Positions 1 to 9,269 of a DNA stretch of 64,000 bases are shown here, piece after piece. Source of the DNA: Massilia frigida (GTDB taxonomy: Bacteria > Pseudomonadota > Gammaproteobacteria > Burkholderiales > Burkholderiaceae_D); the NCBI RefSeq assembly GCF_011682175.1, contig NZ_WHJG01000031.1, positions 1 to 64,000 on the forward strand, in the 5' to 3' direction. The notes under the pieces were generated by a model. That model was not told the origin of the DNA. It saw nothing but the letters and a program-made list of their open reading frames with translations, and did not search any database. Numbering within the stretch: position 1 is the stretch's first letter; each line of letters begins with the position of its first letter. Made by a program: the position numbers and the translations under genes.

Positions 1-85
1 TATCTGCGCATGTCCAAACTCGCTCATTTACCCGTCAATCCCTTGCAGGCCGCCGCGAAGCGGTCGGTTTCAATTAGGCGATACC

Positions 86-565
86 GTGGCGGTCGTCAAG
101 TTTCACCGAAAACGTCATAGAGCCGCCACGACCAAGGCCTCGCCCTATCGCATCGACTTCCAGGCGGCCCGTGACGTGAATGGCGATAGCCGCCAGCGCC
201 CTTCCCCGGTCCAGGTCAAGGTATATGCGCTGCGTTCGCCGGCCAGCTTCCAGTCGGCCGATTTCTTTGCGCTGCAAAACCAGGCCGAAACGGTGCTGGG
301 CAAGGATCTGGTGGAAATCGAACAGATCGTGCTGGCGCCAGGTGGAAGCCGATCAATCAAAAAACCGGGCAATCCTGAGGTCACCGCCATTGGCATCGTC
401 GCTGAATACCGGCTATTGGAAAAGAATAAGTGGCGCGAAATAATTACCCTGCCAGATCCGAAACAATTGAATGCCTTTAAGTTCTGGCAAACCTTGCCCG
501 ATCAGTTCCTCTTGCAGGTCGGAATTAACAAGGGCGGTATCGCATTGATTCAAAAAGCCAAATGA
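86..565 (+). CDS. tssJ: T6SS outer-membrane lipoprotein TssJ, N-terminus abnormal or incomplete
   Basis: The body of the protein matches the TssJ/VasD family: a conserved N-terminal beta strand (SPYRIDFQAARDVN), the RPSPVQVKVYAL segment and a transthyretin-like beta-sandwich. TssJ is normally an outer-membrane lipoprotein that holds the periplasmic end of TssM. The usual signal peptide ending in a lipobox cysteine is not visible. The first start in this frame is GTG at 86, which gives a basic, non-hydrophobic leader (AVVKFHRKRHRAATT). The frame stays open upstream to base 2 but encodes no hydrophobic stretch, and the other two forward frames offer no lipobox either. Either the 5' end has been altered or the true start lies before the window. 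The stop overlaps the possible tssK start by 4 nt. The family call is firm; the start is uncertain. Confidence 0.8.
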   Translation: MAVVKFHRKRHRAATTKASPYRIDFQAARDVNGDSRQRPSPVQVKVYALRSPASFQSADFFALQNQAETVLGKDLVEIEQIVLAPGGSRSIKKPGNPEVTAIGIVAEYRLLEKNKWREIITLPDPKQLNAFKFWQTLPDQFLLQVGINKGGIALIQKAK

Positions 566-1950
566 AACCATATTCACCCAATCCGAATATCGCCAGCAGC
601 ATGCATCAACGCATAGTCTGGACCGAAGGCATGTTTCTGCGCCCGCACCACTTCCAGCAGATGGAGCGCTACCTCGAAAACTTCGTGCAATCGCGCGTGC
701 TGCCTATGCAGGGTTTTCACTGGGGATGGTCACGCCTGGTGCTGGACCGGGACGCGCTTGCACTGGGAAAGCTGGCCATCGGCAGCGGCGCCGGGGTCAT
801 GCCTGATGGGACGCCGTTTGCATTTGAAGCGGACAATGCCCCTGCCATGCTGGACGTGCCGGCGCAGCTCAAGGATCAGGACATCGTGCTGGCCTTGCCC
901 TTGTGGCGTGCCAACCGGCCCGATTTTTCCTGGTCCGATGAGACCCCGCCCCAGGACGGCGCCGGCAACCCCGGCTGGACCCGCCATGACATCGGCGAGT
1001 TCGAGATTGAAGACGCCAACACCGATGCCTTCGGCCCGGCCGTGCTGCAATTTGGCCGCCTGAACCTGCGCCTGATGCCCGCGTCCGCGCTCAATGCGGA
1101 CTGGCAGTCGGTGGGGGTGGTGCGCGTGAACGAACGGCGCAACGATGGCCAGGTGCTGCTCGATGAAAGCTACATCCCGCCGATGCTCGCCGCCACTGCG
1201 CATCCGGTGCTGGAACGGTTTGTCTCGCAGCTGCACGGCCTGCTACAACAGCGCGGCGACGCCTTGGCCGAGCGCTTGTCGCAGCCTGGCAGCAGCGGCG
1301 TGGCTGAATTTGCCGATTTTCTGCTGCTTGAAGTGATCAACCGCTACACCGGCGTCACCTGGCATGCGGGTCAAAGCAGTCGTTTGCATCCGGAGATGCT
1401 CTACAAGGACATGCTGAAACTGGCTTGCGACCTGGCCACCTATACCTCCGACAAGCGCCGCCCGACTGTCTATCCGCCGTATCTGCACGACGACCTGCAA
1501 GCCACTTTTACGCCACTGATGCTGGAACTGCGCCGTGCGCTATCCATCGTCCTTGAGCAGCACGCCATCGCCATCCCGCTGCAAGAACGCGGCAATGGCA
1601 TTCGCGTCGCGCAGATTCCTTCGCTGGAACTGATCCAGGACGCCGGGTTTGTGTTGGCAGTCAATGCCGATATGCCGTCCGACCTGCTGCGCACGCGCTT
1701 CCCGGCGCAACTGAAAATGGGCGCCGTCGAGCGCATCCGTGACCTGGTGCTCCTGCAGCTTCCCGGTATCGGCGTGCGCCTGTTGCCGGTGGCGCCGCGC
1801 TATCTGCCGTACCACGCCGGCTTCACGTATTTTGAGCTCGACAAGACCGGCGAGTTCTGGAAACAGCTGGAAAAGTCCGGCGGCCTGGCGCTGCACGTGG
1901 CCGGTGATTTCCCCGGCCTCTCCATGGAATTCTGGGCCATTCGTCAATGA
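562..1950 (+). CDS. tssK: T6SS baseplate subunit TssK
   Basis: TssK is the trimeric baseplate protein that links TssF/TssG wedges to the TssL/TssM membrane complex. The hallmark N-terminus IVWTEGMFLRPHHFQQME is present, and the protein (462 aa from the first ATG) has the usual family length. The ATG at 562 overlaps the tssJ stop (ATGA). A second in-frame ATG at 601 gives MHQRIVWTEG, which fits the start of most family members better, so the true start may be 601. Neither has a strong Shine-Dalgarno sequence, consistent with translational coupling. The stop overlaps the tssL start by 4 nt. Confidence 0.95.
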   Translation: MKPYSPNPNIASSMHQRIVWTEGMFLRPHHFQQMERYLENFVQSRVLPMQGFHWGWSRLVLDRDALALGKLAIGSGAGVMPDGTPFAFEADNAPAMLDVPAQLKDQDIVLALPLWRANRPDFSWSDETPPQDGAGNPGWTRHDIGEFEIEDANTDAFGPAVLQFGRLNLRLMPASALNADWQSVGVVRVNERRNDGQVLLDESYIPPMLAATAHPVLERFVSQLHGLLQQRGDALAERLSQPGSSGVAEFADFLLLEVINRYTGVTWHAGQSSRLHPEMLYKDMLKLACDLATYTSDKRRPTVYPPYLHDDLQATFTPLMLELRRALSIVLEQHAIAIPLQERGNGIRVAQIPSLELIQDAGFVLAVNADMPSDLLRTRFPAQLKMGAVERIRDLVLLQLPGIGVRLLPVAPRYLPYHAGFTYFELDKTGEFWKQLEKSGGLALHVAGDFPGLSMEFWAIRQ

Positions 1951-3281
1951 ACACCACCAACACCCTCGGTTTCGATCCGCTCAGCCAGCTGGGCCGGCGC
2001 GGCGAGCATTTTGTCGCCCCCAATCCTGGCGGCGCGTCCACCACGCCCGGCGCCGGAGCCAATGCCGCCGCTGCGCCGCCTCCCGGCCAACGTATCCACA
2101 GCGGCAGCAACCCGCTGGTGGCGCTGGCCAACCCGCTGCTCAATCTCATTCCACAGATTCGCACGACCGTGCATCACGCCGATCCGGCCATGCTGCGCGA
2201 GCAGTTGCTGGCCGAATTGCGCCAGTTCGAAACCCGCGCCCGGGAAGCGGGCATTGCGAACGAAACCATTATCGGCGCACGCTACTGCCTCTGCACCACG
2301 CTCGATGAAGCCGCCACGCTGACGCCTTGGGGCGGCGGTGGCGTGTGGTCGGCCAGCAGCCTGCTGGTGACGTTTCATAACGAAACCTGGGGCGGAGAGA
2401 AGTTCTTCCAGTTGCTGTCGCGCCTGGCGCCCTATCCGGCCCAGCACATTGATCTGCTTGAACTTCAATATTTCTGCCTGATGCTTGGCTTCGAAGGACG
2501 CTACCGGGTGCTCGACCAGGGCCGCTCGCAGCTTGACCTTCTCAAGCAGCGCCTGCTGCAACTGATCCGCACCCAGCGCGGCGAGCATGCCAGCGCCCTG
2601 TCGCCGCATTGGCATGATCCGGTCATGGCGGCGCGTGCGCAGCGCAGCGTGCCGCTGTGGGCAGTCGCCAGTCTGGTGGCGCTGGCCTGTATCGGCTTGT
2701 TCATTTGCCTGCAGTGGTCGCTGTCGTCGCGCTCCGATGAAGTCTATGCCGCGATCGACCAGTTGCGCGTCCCGCGCGTGCTCGCCAGCGCCGCCAAGCC
2801 CTCCCCTGCACCGCAAACGCGCCGCCTGGCGCAGTTCCTGGAAACGGAAATCGCCGAAAAGCTGGTCAGTGTGCTGGACCTGAGCGACCGCAGCACGATC
2901 ATCATCCGCGGCGACAGCTTGTTTGAGTCAGGCGCCGCAACGGTCAGCAACAGCCCGGCGCACGCGGCCTTGCTGGAGCGAATCGGCAAGGCGCTCAACG
3001 CTGTCCCTGGCGCCGTGCTGGTGGTCGGTTACACGGACGATGTGCCGACCCGAGGCTTGCGCTTTGCGTCCAACTGGGAGCTGTCGGTGGCGCGCGCCGG
3101 GAGCGTCAAGAACGTGCTGCAAGCGCTGCTCGATCAAAAAGACCGCCTGCGAGCTGAAGGCCGCGGCGCTGCCGAACCGGCCGTGCCGAACGACAGCCCA
3201 GCCAACCGGGCGCGCAACCGTCGCGTCGAAATTACCTTAATGGTGCCGCCGTCGGCACCGGCCACCGGGTCCGCACCATGA
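1947..3281 (+). CDS. tssL: T6SS membrane subunit TssL with fused OmpA domain
   Basis: This is a DotU/IcmH-family inner-membrane protein of the TssJLM complex. A Pro/Ala-rich cytoplasmic leader (about residues 1-50) precedes the DotU domain (NPLVALANPLL, then CLCTTLDEAA and the GGEKFF segment). A single transmembrane helix lies near residues 234-257. A C-terminal periplasmic OmpA-like peptidoglycan-binding domain (about 290-440) ends with NRARNRRVEITL. The OmpA fusion makes this an evolved TssL that can anchor the complex to the cell wall itself. Start and stop overlap tssK and tssM by 4 nt each. Confidence 0.95.
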   Translation: MNTTNTLGFDPLSQLGRRGEHFVAPNPGGASTTPGAGANAAAAPPPGQRIHSGSNPLVALANPLLNLIPQIRTTVHHADPAMLREQLLAELRQFETRAREAGIANETIIGARYCLCTTLDEAATLTPWGGGGVWSASSLLVTFHNETWGGEKFFQLLSRLAPYPAQHIDLLELQYFCLMLGFEGRYRVLDQGRSQLDLLKQRLLQLIRTQRGEHASALSPHWHDPVMAARAQRSVPLWAVASLVALACIGLFICLQWSLSSRSDEVYAAIDQLRVPRVLASAAKPSPAPQTRRLAQFLETEIAEKLVSVLDLSDRSTIIIRGDSLFESGAATVSNSPAHAALLERIGKALNAVPGAVLVVGYTDDVPTRGLRFASNWELSVARAGSVKNVLQALLDQKDRLRAEGRGAAEPAVPNDSPANRARNRRVEITLMVPPSAPATGSAP

Positions 3282-6200
3282 ATGTTGTTATGAACCTGTT
3301 CGGCAGCGTGGCCGGTGTCGTCTTCGGTCGTCAGCTGTGGATATTTTTTGGCCTGCTTGCCTTGTGCTGCATGGTCTGGCTGCTCGGGCCGATCATCGCC
3401 ATCGGCCAGATGCGCCCACTGGAGAGCGAACTGGCGCGTTGGTGCGTGATCGGCCTGGTGTTTGCCATCTGGCTGCTGCGCGCGCTGTACCGCAACTGGC
3501 GCGCGGCCCGTCTGAACTCCCAGCTGCTGCGGCAAATCCGCACGCCCACCGCACGCGCCAATGCCGCGCCAGTCGCTGCCAACCCGCACCTGGATGAACT
3601 CAGCCAGCGCTTCCAGGACGCGTCCGAAAAGCTGCGCACGGCCAGGTTTGCCACCGACGCTGGCCAGGGCAAGCTGGCTTTCCTGCAGCGGTTCTCGGGC
3701 CAGTATCTGTATCAGCTACCGTGGTACGTCTTCATCGGCGCGCCCGGCTCCGGCAAGACCACGGCGCTGGTCAATGCCGGCCTGGAATTTCCGCTGGCTG
3801 AACAATTTGGCAAAGCCGCCATTCGCGGCATCGGCGGCACCCGCAACTGCGACTGGTGGTTCACCAATGAAGCGGTGCTGATCGACACGGCCGGCCGCTA
3901 CACCATGCAAGAGAGTCATCGTGAACACGACCAGGGCGAATGGCAGGGGTTTGTCGACCTCCTCAAGAAATTCCGGCCGCGCCAGCCACTGAACGGCGCC
4001 ATTCTCACCATCAGCATCGCCGATCTGCTCGGCAGCAGCGAGCAGGAACGCGCGCTGCATGCGCTCACCTTGCGCAAGCGCCTGCACGAACTGCGCGATC
4101 AGCTCGGCATTCAATTCCCGGTCTACGTCCTGATCACCAAGGTCGATCTGCTGGCCGGTTTTACCGAATATTTTGCGCAGCTGAGCAAGGAACAGCGCAG
4201 CCAGGTATGGGGCCTGACCTTCAAGCTGGACGCCGTGCGCGATAGCAGCTTCGATGTGCCCGGCGCTTTTTCAGCGCAGTACAAGCAACTGCTGGAACGC
4301 CTGTATGCCAGCCTGCCCGAGCAACTGCTGGCCGAGCACGACCCGCGCCAGCGCGAACTGGCCTACCTGCTGCCGCAGGAATTTGCCGGGCTGGAGGGCA
4401 TCCTGAGCGAGTTCCTGGCGCACGTCTTCGTCTCGTCCAAATTCGAGTCGAATGCCTTGCTGCGCGGCGTGTACTTTACCAGCGGCACCCAGGAAGGCAC
4501 CGTGTTCGACCGGGTCCTCGGCGGCATCAAGAACTTCTTGCAGATCAATACCGGCCAGCGTTCGCCGCAGATCGGCGAACCCGGCCGCAGCTTCTTTCTG
4601 CGCAGCTTATTGCAAGACATCATTTTCAAGGAAGCCGGCCTGGCTGGCATCAATGAACGCTGGCAGAAGAAGCAAACCTGGCTGCGCGCAGCCGGCTATG
4701 CCGCCACCGCCGTGCTGGCGATCGCGATCTCGCTCGCATGGCTGAATAGCTACCGCGCCAACCAGGCTTACGTCAACGATGTCGCAGCGCGCCTGCCGGC
4801 GCTTGAAAAACGCCTCGGGGCAGTAAAACTGAGCGACCGTGAACAGATCACCACCGTCATGCCGATGCTCGACGCCTTGCACGCCGTGCCCGTCAGCACT
4901 GTGCTCGACGTGGAACATCCAGCGCTGGGTTACCAGTTGGGCCTGTATCAGGGCGGCAAACTGCAAGCGGCGTCCACCCGCGCTTACGAACGGGCGCTGG
5001 ACGACATGTTTCTGCCGCAACTGGCGCGCCGCCTGGAAGACAGCCTGCGCCAGGCCCCGAGCGGCGACGTGGAACTGAGCTACAACGCGCTCAAGGTATA
5101 TCTGATGCTGTTCGACCAGGCGCATTACGACGCCGATTTCCTTCAAGCGTGGCTATCGCTGGACCTGGAACGTCAATTGGGCAAAGCCCTGTCAAACACC
5201 CAGCGCGACGAACTGCGCGCCCATCTGAAGCGCTTGCTTGCGCAACGGATCGTTGCGTCACCGTTTGCGATCGATGAGCCACTGGTGGCGCAAACACGTG
5301 AACGGCTGCTCACGCATACCCTGGCACAACGCGCCTACGGTTCCATGAAGCGCATGCTGCAAGGCAACAAGCAACTGCCGACGTTCAATGTTGGCACCGT
5401 GGTCGGTCCGCAGGCACCGCTGGTGTTTCGGCGCGCCAGTGGCGCCAGCCTGAATCAGGGCGTGGCCGGCTTGTACAGCTATCGCGGTTACTGGGAACTG
5501 TTCGCTCCCGGCCTGGACGCGCGCGTCGCCAAGCTGGCGGAAGAAGAGAAATGGGTCCTGGCCCAGCCAACAAGCGCGCCGGCGCGCGGCGATCACCTGG
5601 CCGCGTGGAGCGCCGAGGTACGCCGCCTGTACCTGACCGACTATATTCGCGTGTGGGAAGACTATCTGGGCGACCTGCGCCTGAAGACGGGCGGCACCCT
5701 GGCCCAGAACATCCAGGTCGCGCGCATCCTGTCGTCCACCGATTCACCGCTGGTGCGCGTCATGAACGCCGCAGCCAGGGAAACCACGCTGGTGCGCCTT
5801 GACGAGATCAACGGCGCCACCATCGTCGACAAGGCCAGAGACAAACTCGACAGCACGCGCTCGTCCCTGAGCCAGATCTTTGGCCAAAGCGAGCTGGCCA
5901 GCGGCAAGCCGGAGGCGGCCGCCGCGGAACGCGTGGAAATGCTGGTCGATACGCGCTTCGCCGCGCTGCGCGAATTTACGACAGCGCGCGCAGAAGGCAG
6001 CAAGGCCCCTATCGAAGGCATTGTCGAGACCATCGGCGAGCTGTACGCCCAGTTGACCGCCACCGAAACCGCGCTGCGCGACGGCGCCACGCCGCCACCG
6101 AATCAAGTGCTCAGCAAAATCCTGGCCGAAGCCGGCCGCCTGCCGACCCCGTTTCGCGGCATGCTGGGCGAACTGGCCAATTCGTCCGGCAACAACGTGA

Positions 6201-6904
6201 CCCAGGTGCTGCAACAGCAGCTTGGCAAGAATGTGGCCGCCAACGTGGGCCACTACTGCCAGCAAAGCGTGGCTGGCCGCTACCCGTTCGTGCGCGGCTC
6301 CTCGCGTGACATGGCGCTTGGCGACTTTGCCCAACTCTTTGCGCCCGGCGCCCTGATGGACGAGTTTTTCCAGAAGAACCTGGCAAACCAGGTTGACACG
6401 GCAGTACGGCCATGGCGCTTCAAGGGCGAACAGAAGGCCCGTGCCGGCTACCTCGATTCCTTTGAGCAGGCAGTCGTGATCCGTGATGTGTATTTCGCTG
6501 GCGGCGCCCGTACGCCCACCATCCGGCTCGATATCAAGCCGGTCCGGATGGACGCTTCCATCGCCCAGTTTGTCATCGACATCGACGGCCAGGCAGTGCG
6601 CTACGCCCACGGTCCGCAAGTGTCGACGCCGGTTCAATGGCCGGGCCCGGCAGGCCGCAACCAGGTGCGCGTGCAGCTTACCGGCAGCAACGGCAGCAGT
6701 GCTTCCCTGATGACCGAAGGCGCCTGGGCGCTGCACCGCATGTTCGACCGCGCCAGCCTGGCGCCACAGCGCGACGCGGAAAAAATGCTGGCAACCTTCG
6801 ACGTCAACGGCGCCAAAGCCGTGTTCGAAGTGACCGCCAGCAGTGCGCGCAACCCGTTCCGCCTGGCCCAGCTGGCCAGCTTTTCCTGCCCGGGAGGGGT
6901 GTGA
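3278..6904 (+). CDS. tssM: T6SS membrane subunit TssM (IcmF/VasK)
   Basis: At 1208 aa this is the large inner-membrane component that spans to TssJ. Two transmembrane helices lie within the first 70 residues. The cytoplasmic domain has a Walker A motif GAPGSGKTT near residue 154 and a Walker B-like VLIDTAGRY. A third transmembrane helix is near residue 470 (AATAVLAIAISLAWLN), followed by the long periplasmic IcmF-related region and the C-terminal beta domain. The intact P-loop suggests nucleotide binding, which varies among TssM proteins. It overlaps tssL by 4 nt, and its last base is the A of the tagF ATG. Confidence 0.96.
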   Translation: MNVVMNLFGSVAGVVFGRQLWIFFGLLALCCMVWLLGPIIAIGQMRPLESELARWCVIGLVFAIWLLRALYRNWRAARLNSQLLRQIRTPTARANAAPVAANPHLDELSQRFQDASEKLRTARFATDAGQGKLAFLQRFSGQYLYQLPWYVFIGAPGSGKTTALVNAGLEFPLAEQFGKAAIRGIGGTRNCDWWFTNEAVLIDTAGRYTMQESHREHDQGEWQGFVDLLKKFRPRQPLNGAILTISIADLLGSSEQERALHALTLRKRLHELRDQLGIQFPVYVLITKVDLLAGFTEYFAQLSKEQRSQVWGLTFKLDAVRDSSFDVPGAFSAQYKQLLERLYASLPEQLLAEHDPRQRELAYLLPQEFAGLEGILSEFLAHVFVSSKFESNALLRGVYFTSGTQEGTVFDRVLGGIKNFLQINTGQRSPQIGEPGRSFFLRSLLQDIIFKEAGLAGINERWQKKQTWLRAAGYAATAVLAIAISLAWLNSYRANQAYVNDVAARLPALEKRLGAVKLSDREQITTVMPMLDALHAVPVSTVLDVEHPALGYQLGLYQGGKLQAASTRAYERALDDMFLPQLARRLEDSLRQAPSGDVELSYNALKVYLMLFDQAHYDADFLQAWLSLDLERQLGKALSNTQRDELRAHLKRLLAQRIVASPFAIDEPLVAQTRERLLTHTLAQRAYGSMKRMLQGNKQLPTFNVGTVVGPQAPLVFRRASGASLNQGVAGLYSYRGYWELFAPGLDARVAKLAEEEKWVLAQPTSAPARGDHLAAWSAEVRRLYLTDYIRVWEDYLGDLRLKTGGTLAQNIQVARILSSTDSPLVRVMNAAARETTLVRLDEINGATIVDKARDKLDSTRSSLSQIFGQSELASGKPEAAAAERVEMLVDTRFAALREFTTARAEGSKAPIEGIVETIGELYAQLTATETALRDGATPPPNQVLSKILAEAGRLPTPFRGMLGELANSSGNNVTQVLQQQLGKNVAANVGHYCQQSVAGRYPFVRGSSRDMALGDFAQLFAPGALMDEFFQKNLANQVDTAVRPWRFKGEQKARAGYLDSFEQAVVIRDVYFAGGARTPTIRLDIKPVRMDASIAQFVIDIDGQAVRYAHGPQVSTPVQWPGPAGRNQVRVQLTGSNGSSASLMTEGAWALHRMFDRASLAPQRDAEKMLATFDVNGAKAVFEVTASSARNPFRLAQLASFSCPGGV

Positions 6905-7608
6905 TGAACGGCCCATTCAACACGCTCGTCCACGGCACCGCAAGCGCGCCGGTCGGCTGGTTCGGCAAGATCCCGTCGGCTGGTGATTTCGTCCGGCAGC
7001 AGTTGCCTTACGCTCTGCTGGGCGATTGGGAGCACTGGCTGCAAAACGGTTTGGCGGCCTTGCAGCAAGCCGGCCCAAACATGCTGGCCACGCACTATGC
7101 CGTGGCGCCGCTGTGGAATTTCCTGCTCCCTGCGGGACTCGGCCACGACTCGGTTCAGCTCGGCGTCCTGGCACCCAGTTGCGATCGGGTTGGCCGCTAC
7201 TACCCGGTCGCGGCGCTGTGGCCGGTGCCGGTAGGCGCCTTCCATAACGGCATGCTGGAGCGCAGCGATGAATTTTACGGTGCGCTCGGCCAGGCGCTGC
7301 TGGAGGCGATCCGCCACGGCCACGCCATCGACCGCTTGGGCGCTTCCCTGGCGCAGGTCAATACCGCGCCGATGAGCACCCGCGCCGCCGTGGAGCGGGA
7401 CGCGTTTTGGCGCCAGGCACAGGCCGGCGCCCGTCAACACGCCAAGTCCAGTCCCGACCTGGCGCTGTATTTCGACGCCGCCAGCGCCACCAGTTTCTGG
7501 TGGACCAACCAGGGCGATGGCTCGCCCCTGAAGACCTGCACCCACACCGGACAGCTGAACAATGCCCTGTTCGCCCGCCTGTTTGGTCCCCAACAAGGAT
7601 CCGTATGA
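6904..7608 (+). CDS. tagF: T6SS-associated protein TagF (ImpM family)
   Basis: This 234-aa protein begins with the conserved TagF signature GWFGKIPSAGDFVRQ and includes the family region around YYPVAALWPVPVG. In Pseudomonas aeruginosa, TagF acts as a post-translational repressor of T6SS assembly that works alongside the PpkA/PppA switch. The ATG at 6904 shares its A with the tssM stop, so translation is coupled. The frame is open well upstream inside tssM, but homology starts at 6904. Its place directly before the kinase gene fits a joint role in post-translational control. Confidence 0.93.
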   Translation: MNGPFNTLVHGTASAPVGWFGKIPSAGDFVRQQLPYALLGDWEHWLQNGLAALQQAGPNMLATHYAVAPLWNFLLPAGLGHDSVQLGVLAPSCDRVGRYYPVAALWPVPVGAFHNGMLERSDEFYGALGQALLEAIRHGHAIDRLGASLAQVNTAPMSTRAAVERDAFWRQAQAGARQHAKSSPDLALYFDAASATSFWWTNQGDGSPLKTCTHTGQLNNALFARLFGPQQGSV

Positions 7609-9269
7609 CCGATTTTTCCAACGCCAGCGTCCTGATCGAACCGGCAGCAGCGTCGGGTGCCGACACGCGCCCGCTGCCCAACGGCCACCGCATGGAAGAA
7701 TTCGAAATCACCGGCGTGCTCGGTATCGGTGGCTTTGGCGTCGTGTACCGCGCTTTCGACCATGCGCTCGCGCGGGTGGTGGCGATCAAGGAATACATGC
7801 CGGCCATGTTGGCGGCGCGCCAGGGCGACCTGAGCATCGCGCTGCGCGGCGAGCGTTTCGCCGCCACCTTCAAAAGCGGCCAGGCAGGCTTTATCAATGA
7901 AGCGCGCCTGCTGGCCAAGTTCGACCATCCGGGCCTGATCAAGGTGCTGCGTTTCTGGGAAGCCCATGGCACCGCCTACATGGCCACGCCCTGCTACGAA
8001 GGCCTGACGCTCAAGCAGCGCCTGGCGGGCGGGCGCGCCCTCAGCGAAGCGGACATCATGCGCATGCTGGCGGCCCTGCTGGGTGCGCTTGAAACCTTGC
8101 ACCGCACCCAATGCTTCCACCGTGACATCGCCCTCGACAACATCATGATGCAGCCGGACGGCACCCCGGTCCTGCTCGATTTCGGCTCGGCGCGCAAGCT
8201 GATCGGCGACCTGGTCGACGACGCCAGCATCATGCTCAAACCCGGCTATTCGCCGATCGAGCAATATACCGACGACCCGGCCTTTCCCCAGGGCCCGTGG
8301 ACCGACATTTATGCGCTCGGCGCGGTCATTCACATCCTGGTGTCGGGCCAGCTGCCGCCAGCGGCGGTCGTACGCAGCATTTCAGACAACTACCAGCCGC
8401 TTGAAGGCAGCACCCAGCGCTACAGCGCCACCCTGCTGCGCGCCGCCGATGCGGCGCTGCGCCAGCGCATTGAAGAGCGGCCGCAATCGGTCGGCGCGTT
8501 TGCGGCCCTGCTGGGCCTGACGTCGGCCACGCCTGGACACTACAGCGCTGTCGATCCGGTGGCGCCGGTGGCGAGCGTTGCGGTGCCAGCGGCAACAGAA
8601 GCCGCGCTTCCAGCCAGCCCGGCACCCCCGCCAGGCGCGCCACGCGACGCACTTGTCAGGTCCGCGTCGGCCACGCCGCATAGGTCGTCCGGCGAGCGCG
8701 CCGCGCCAATACCTAAAGCGCGCTGGTGGGTGCTCGGCGCAAGCGCATTGGCAGTGGCGCTTGTTGCAGTGCTGTGGCTGGTGAACCTTGCGCCGGCCCC
8801 TGTGACGGCAAGCGCGCAGCTGCCGCAATCCACAGCAGGCATGAACGCTGCGGCACCGTCACGGATGCCCGCAACGCCAGTCGTGACGACCTTACCAGAG
8901 CCGGTAGCGCCTGCGCCCGAGGTCAACAGCAGCGAGGTATCGGTATCCCCGCCGCTGCCAGCGCGGACAAGCGAACCCGAAGCCCTTGCGCCGGCGGTGG
9001 TTGATGCCGAGCCCGCGCCCAGGCTTCCTGCCGCGCCAGTGCTCAAGCCAGTGCGGGTTGCGCTGCGTATCAGCCCATGGGGCGAAGTGTATGTGAACGG
9101 TAAAAAACGCGGCGTCAGCCCGCCCATGAAGTCACTCCAGCTGATGCCCGGTGACTACAAGATCGAAGTGCGCAACGGAGCGCTGACACCGCACCGCCTG
9201 CAACTGAAGGTGACGGCCGGCACAGCCGCGCCCGATGTTGTCCACGCTTTCAAGTCGGGCCAGCCATGA
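7605..9269 (+). CDS. ppkA: T6SS Ser/Thr protein kinase PpkA-like with C-terminal PEGA domain
   Basis: This 554-aa protein has an N-terminal Hanks-type kinase (about residues 30-300): Gly loop GIGGFGVVY, Lys62 in VAIKEY, catalytic loop HRDIALDN (His172, Asp174, Asn179) and DFG at 192-194. The usual Lys two positions after the catalytic Asp is Ala, a variant common in this kinase subfamily. A Pro/Ala-rich linker, one transmembrane helix (about 373-395), a second low-complexity linker and a PEGA-like domain (about 485-545; ISPWGEVYVNGKKRGVSP) follow. It should phosphorylate the FHA partner TagH to trigger assembly, opposed by PppA. The ATG at 7605 has AGGA at 7596-7599 and overlaps the tagF stop by 4 nt. 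Confidence 0.92.
   Translation: MTDFSNASVLIEPAAASGADTRPLPNGHRMEEFEITGVLGIGGFGVVYRAFDHALARVVAIKEYMPAMLAARQGDLSIALRGERFAATFKSGQAGFINEARLLAKFDHPGLIKVLRFWEAHGTAYMATPCYEGLTLKQRLAGGRALSEADIMRMLAALLGALETLHRTQCFHRDIALDNIMMQPDGTPVLLDFGSARKLIGDLVDDASIMLKPGYSPIEQYTDDPAFPQGPWTDIYALGAVIHILVSGQLPPAAVVRSISDNYQPLEGSTQRYSATLLRAADAALRQRIEERPQSVGAFAALLGLTSATPGHYSAVDPVAPVASVAVPAATEAALPASPAPPPGAPRDALVRSASATPHRSSGERAAPIPKARWWVLGASALAVALVAVLWLVNLAPAPVTASAQLPQSTAGMNAAAPSRMPATPVVTTLPEPVAPAPEVNSSEVSVSPPLPARTSEPEALAPAVVDAEPAPRLPAAPVLKPVRVALRISPWGEVYVNGKKRGVSPPMKSLQLMPGDYKIEVRNGALTPHRLQLKVTAGTAAPDVVHAFKSGQP

Noticed and set aside
5744-6916. Long - strand frame opposite tssM, and similar frames opposite tssF, tssH, tagH and the 56158 receptor
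   Set aside because: All overlap real genes over their full length and encode no known domain.
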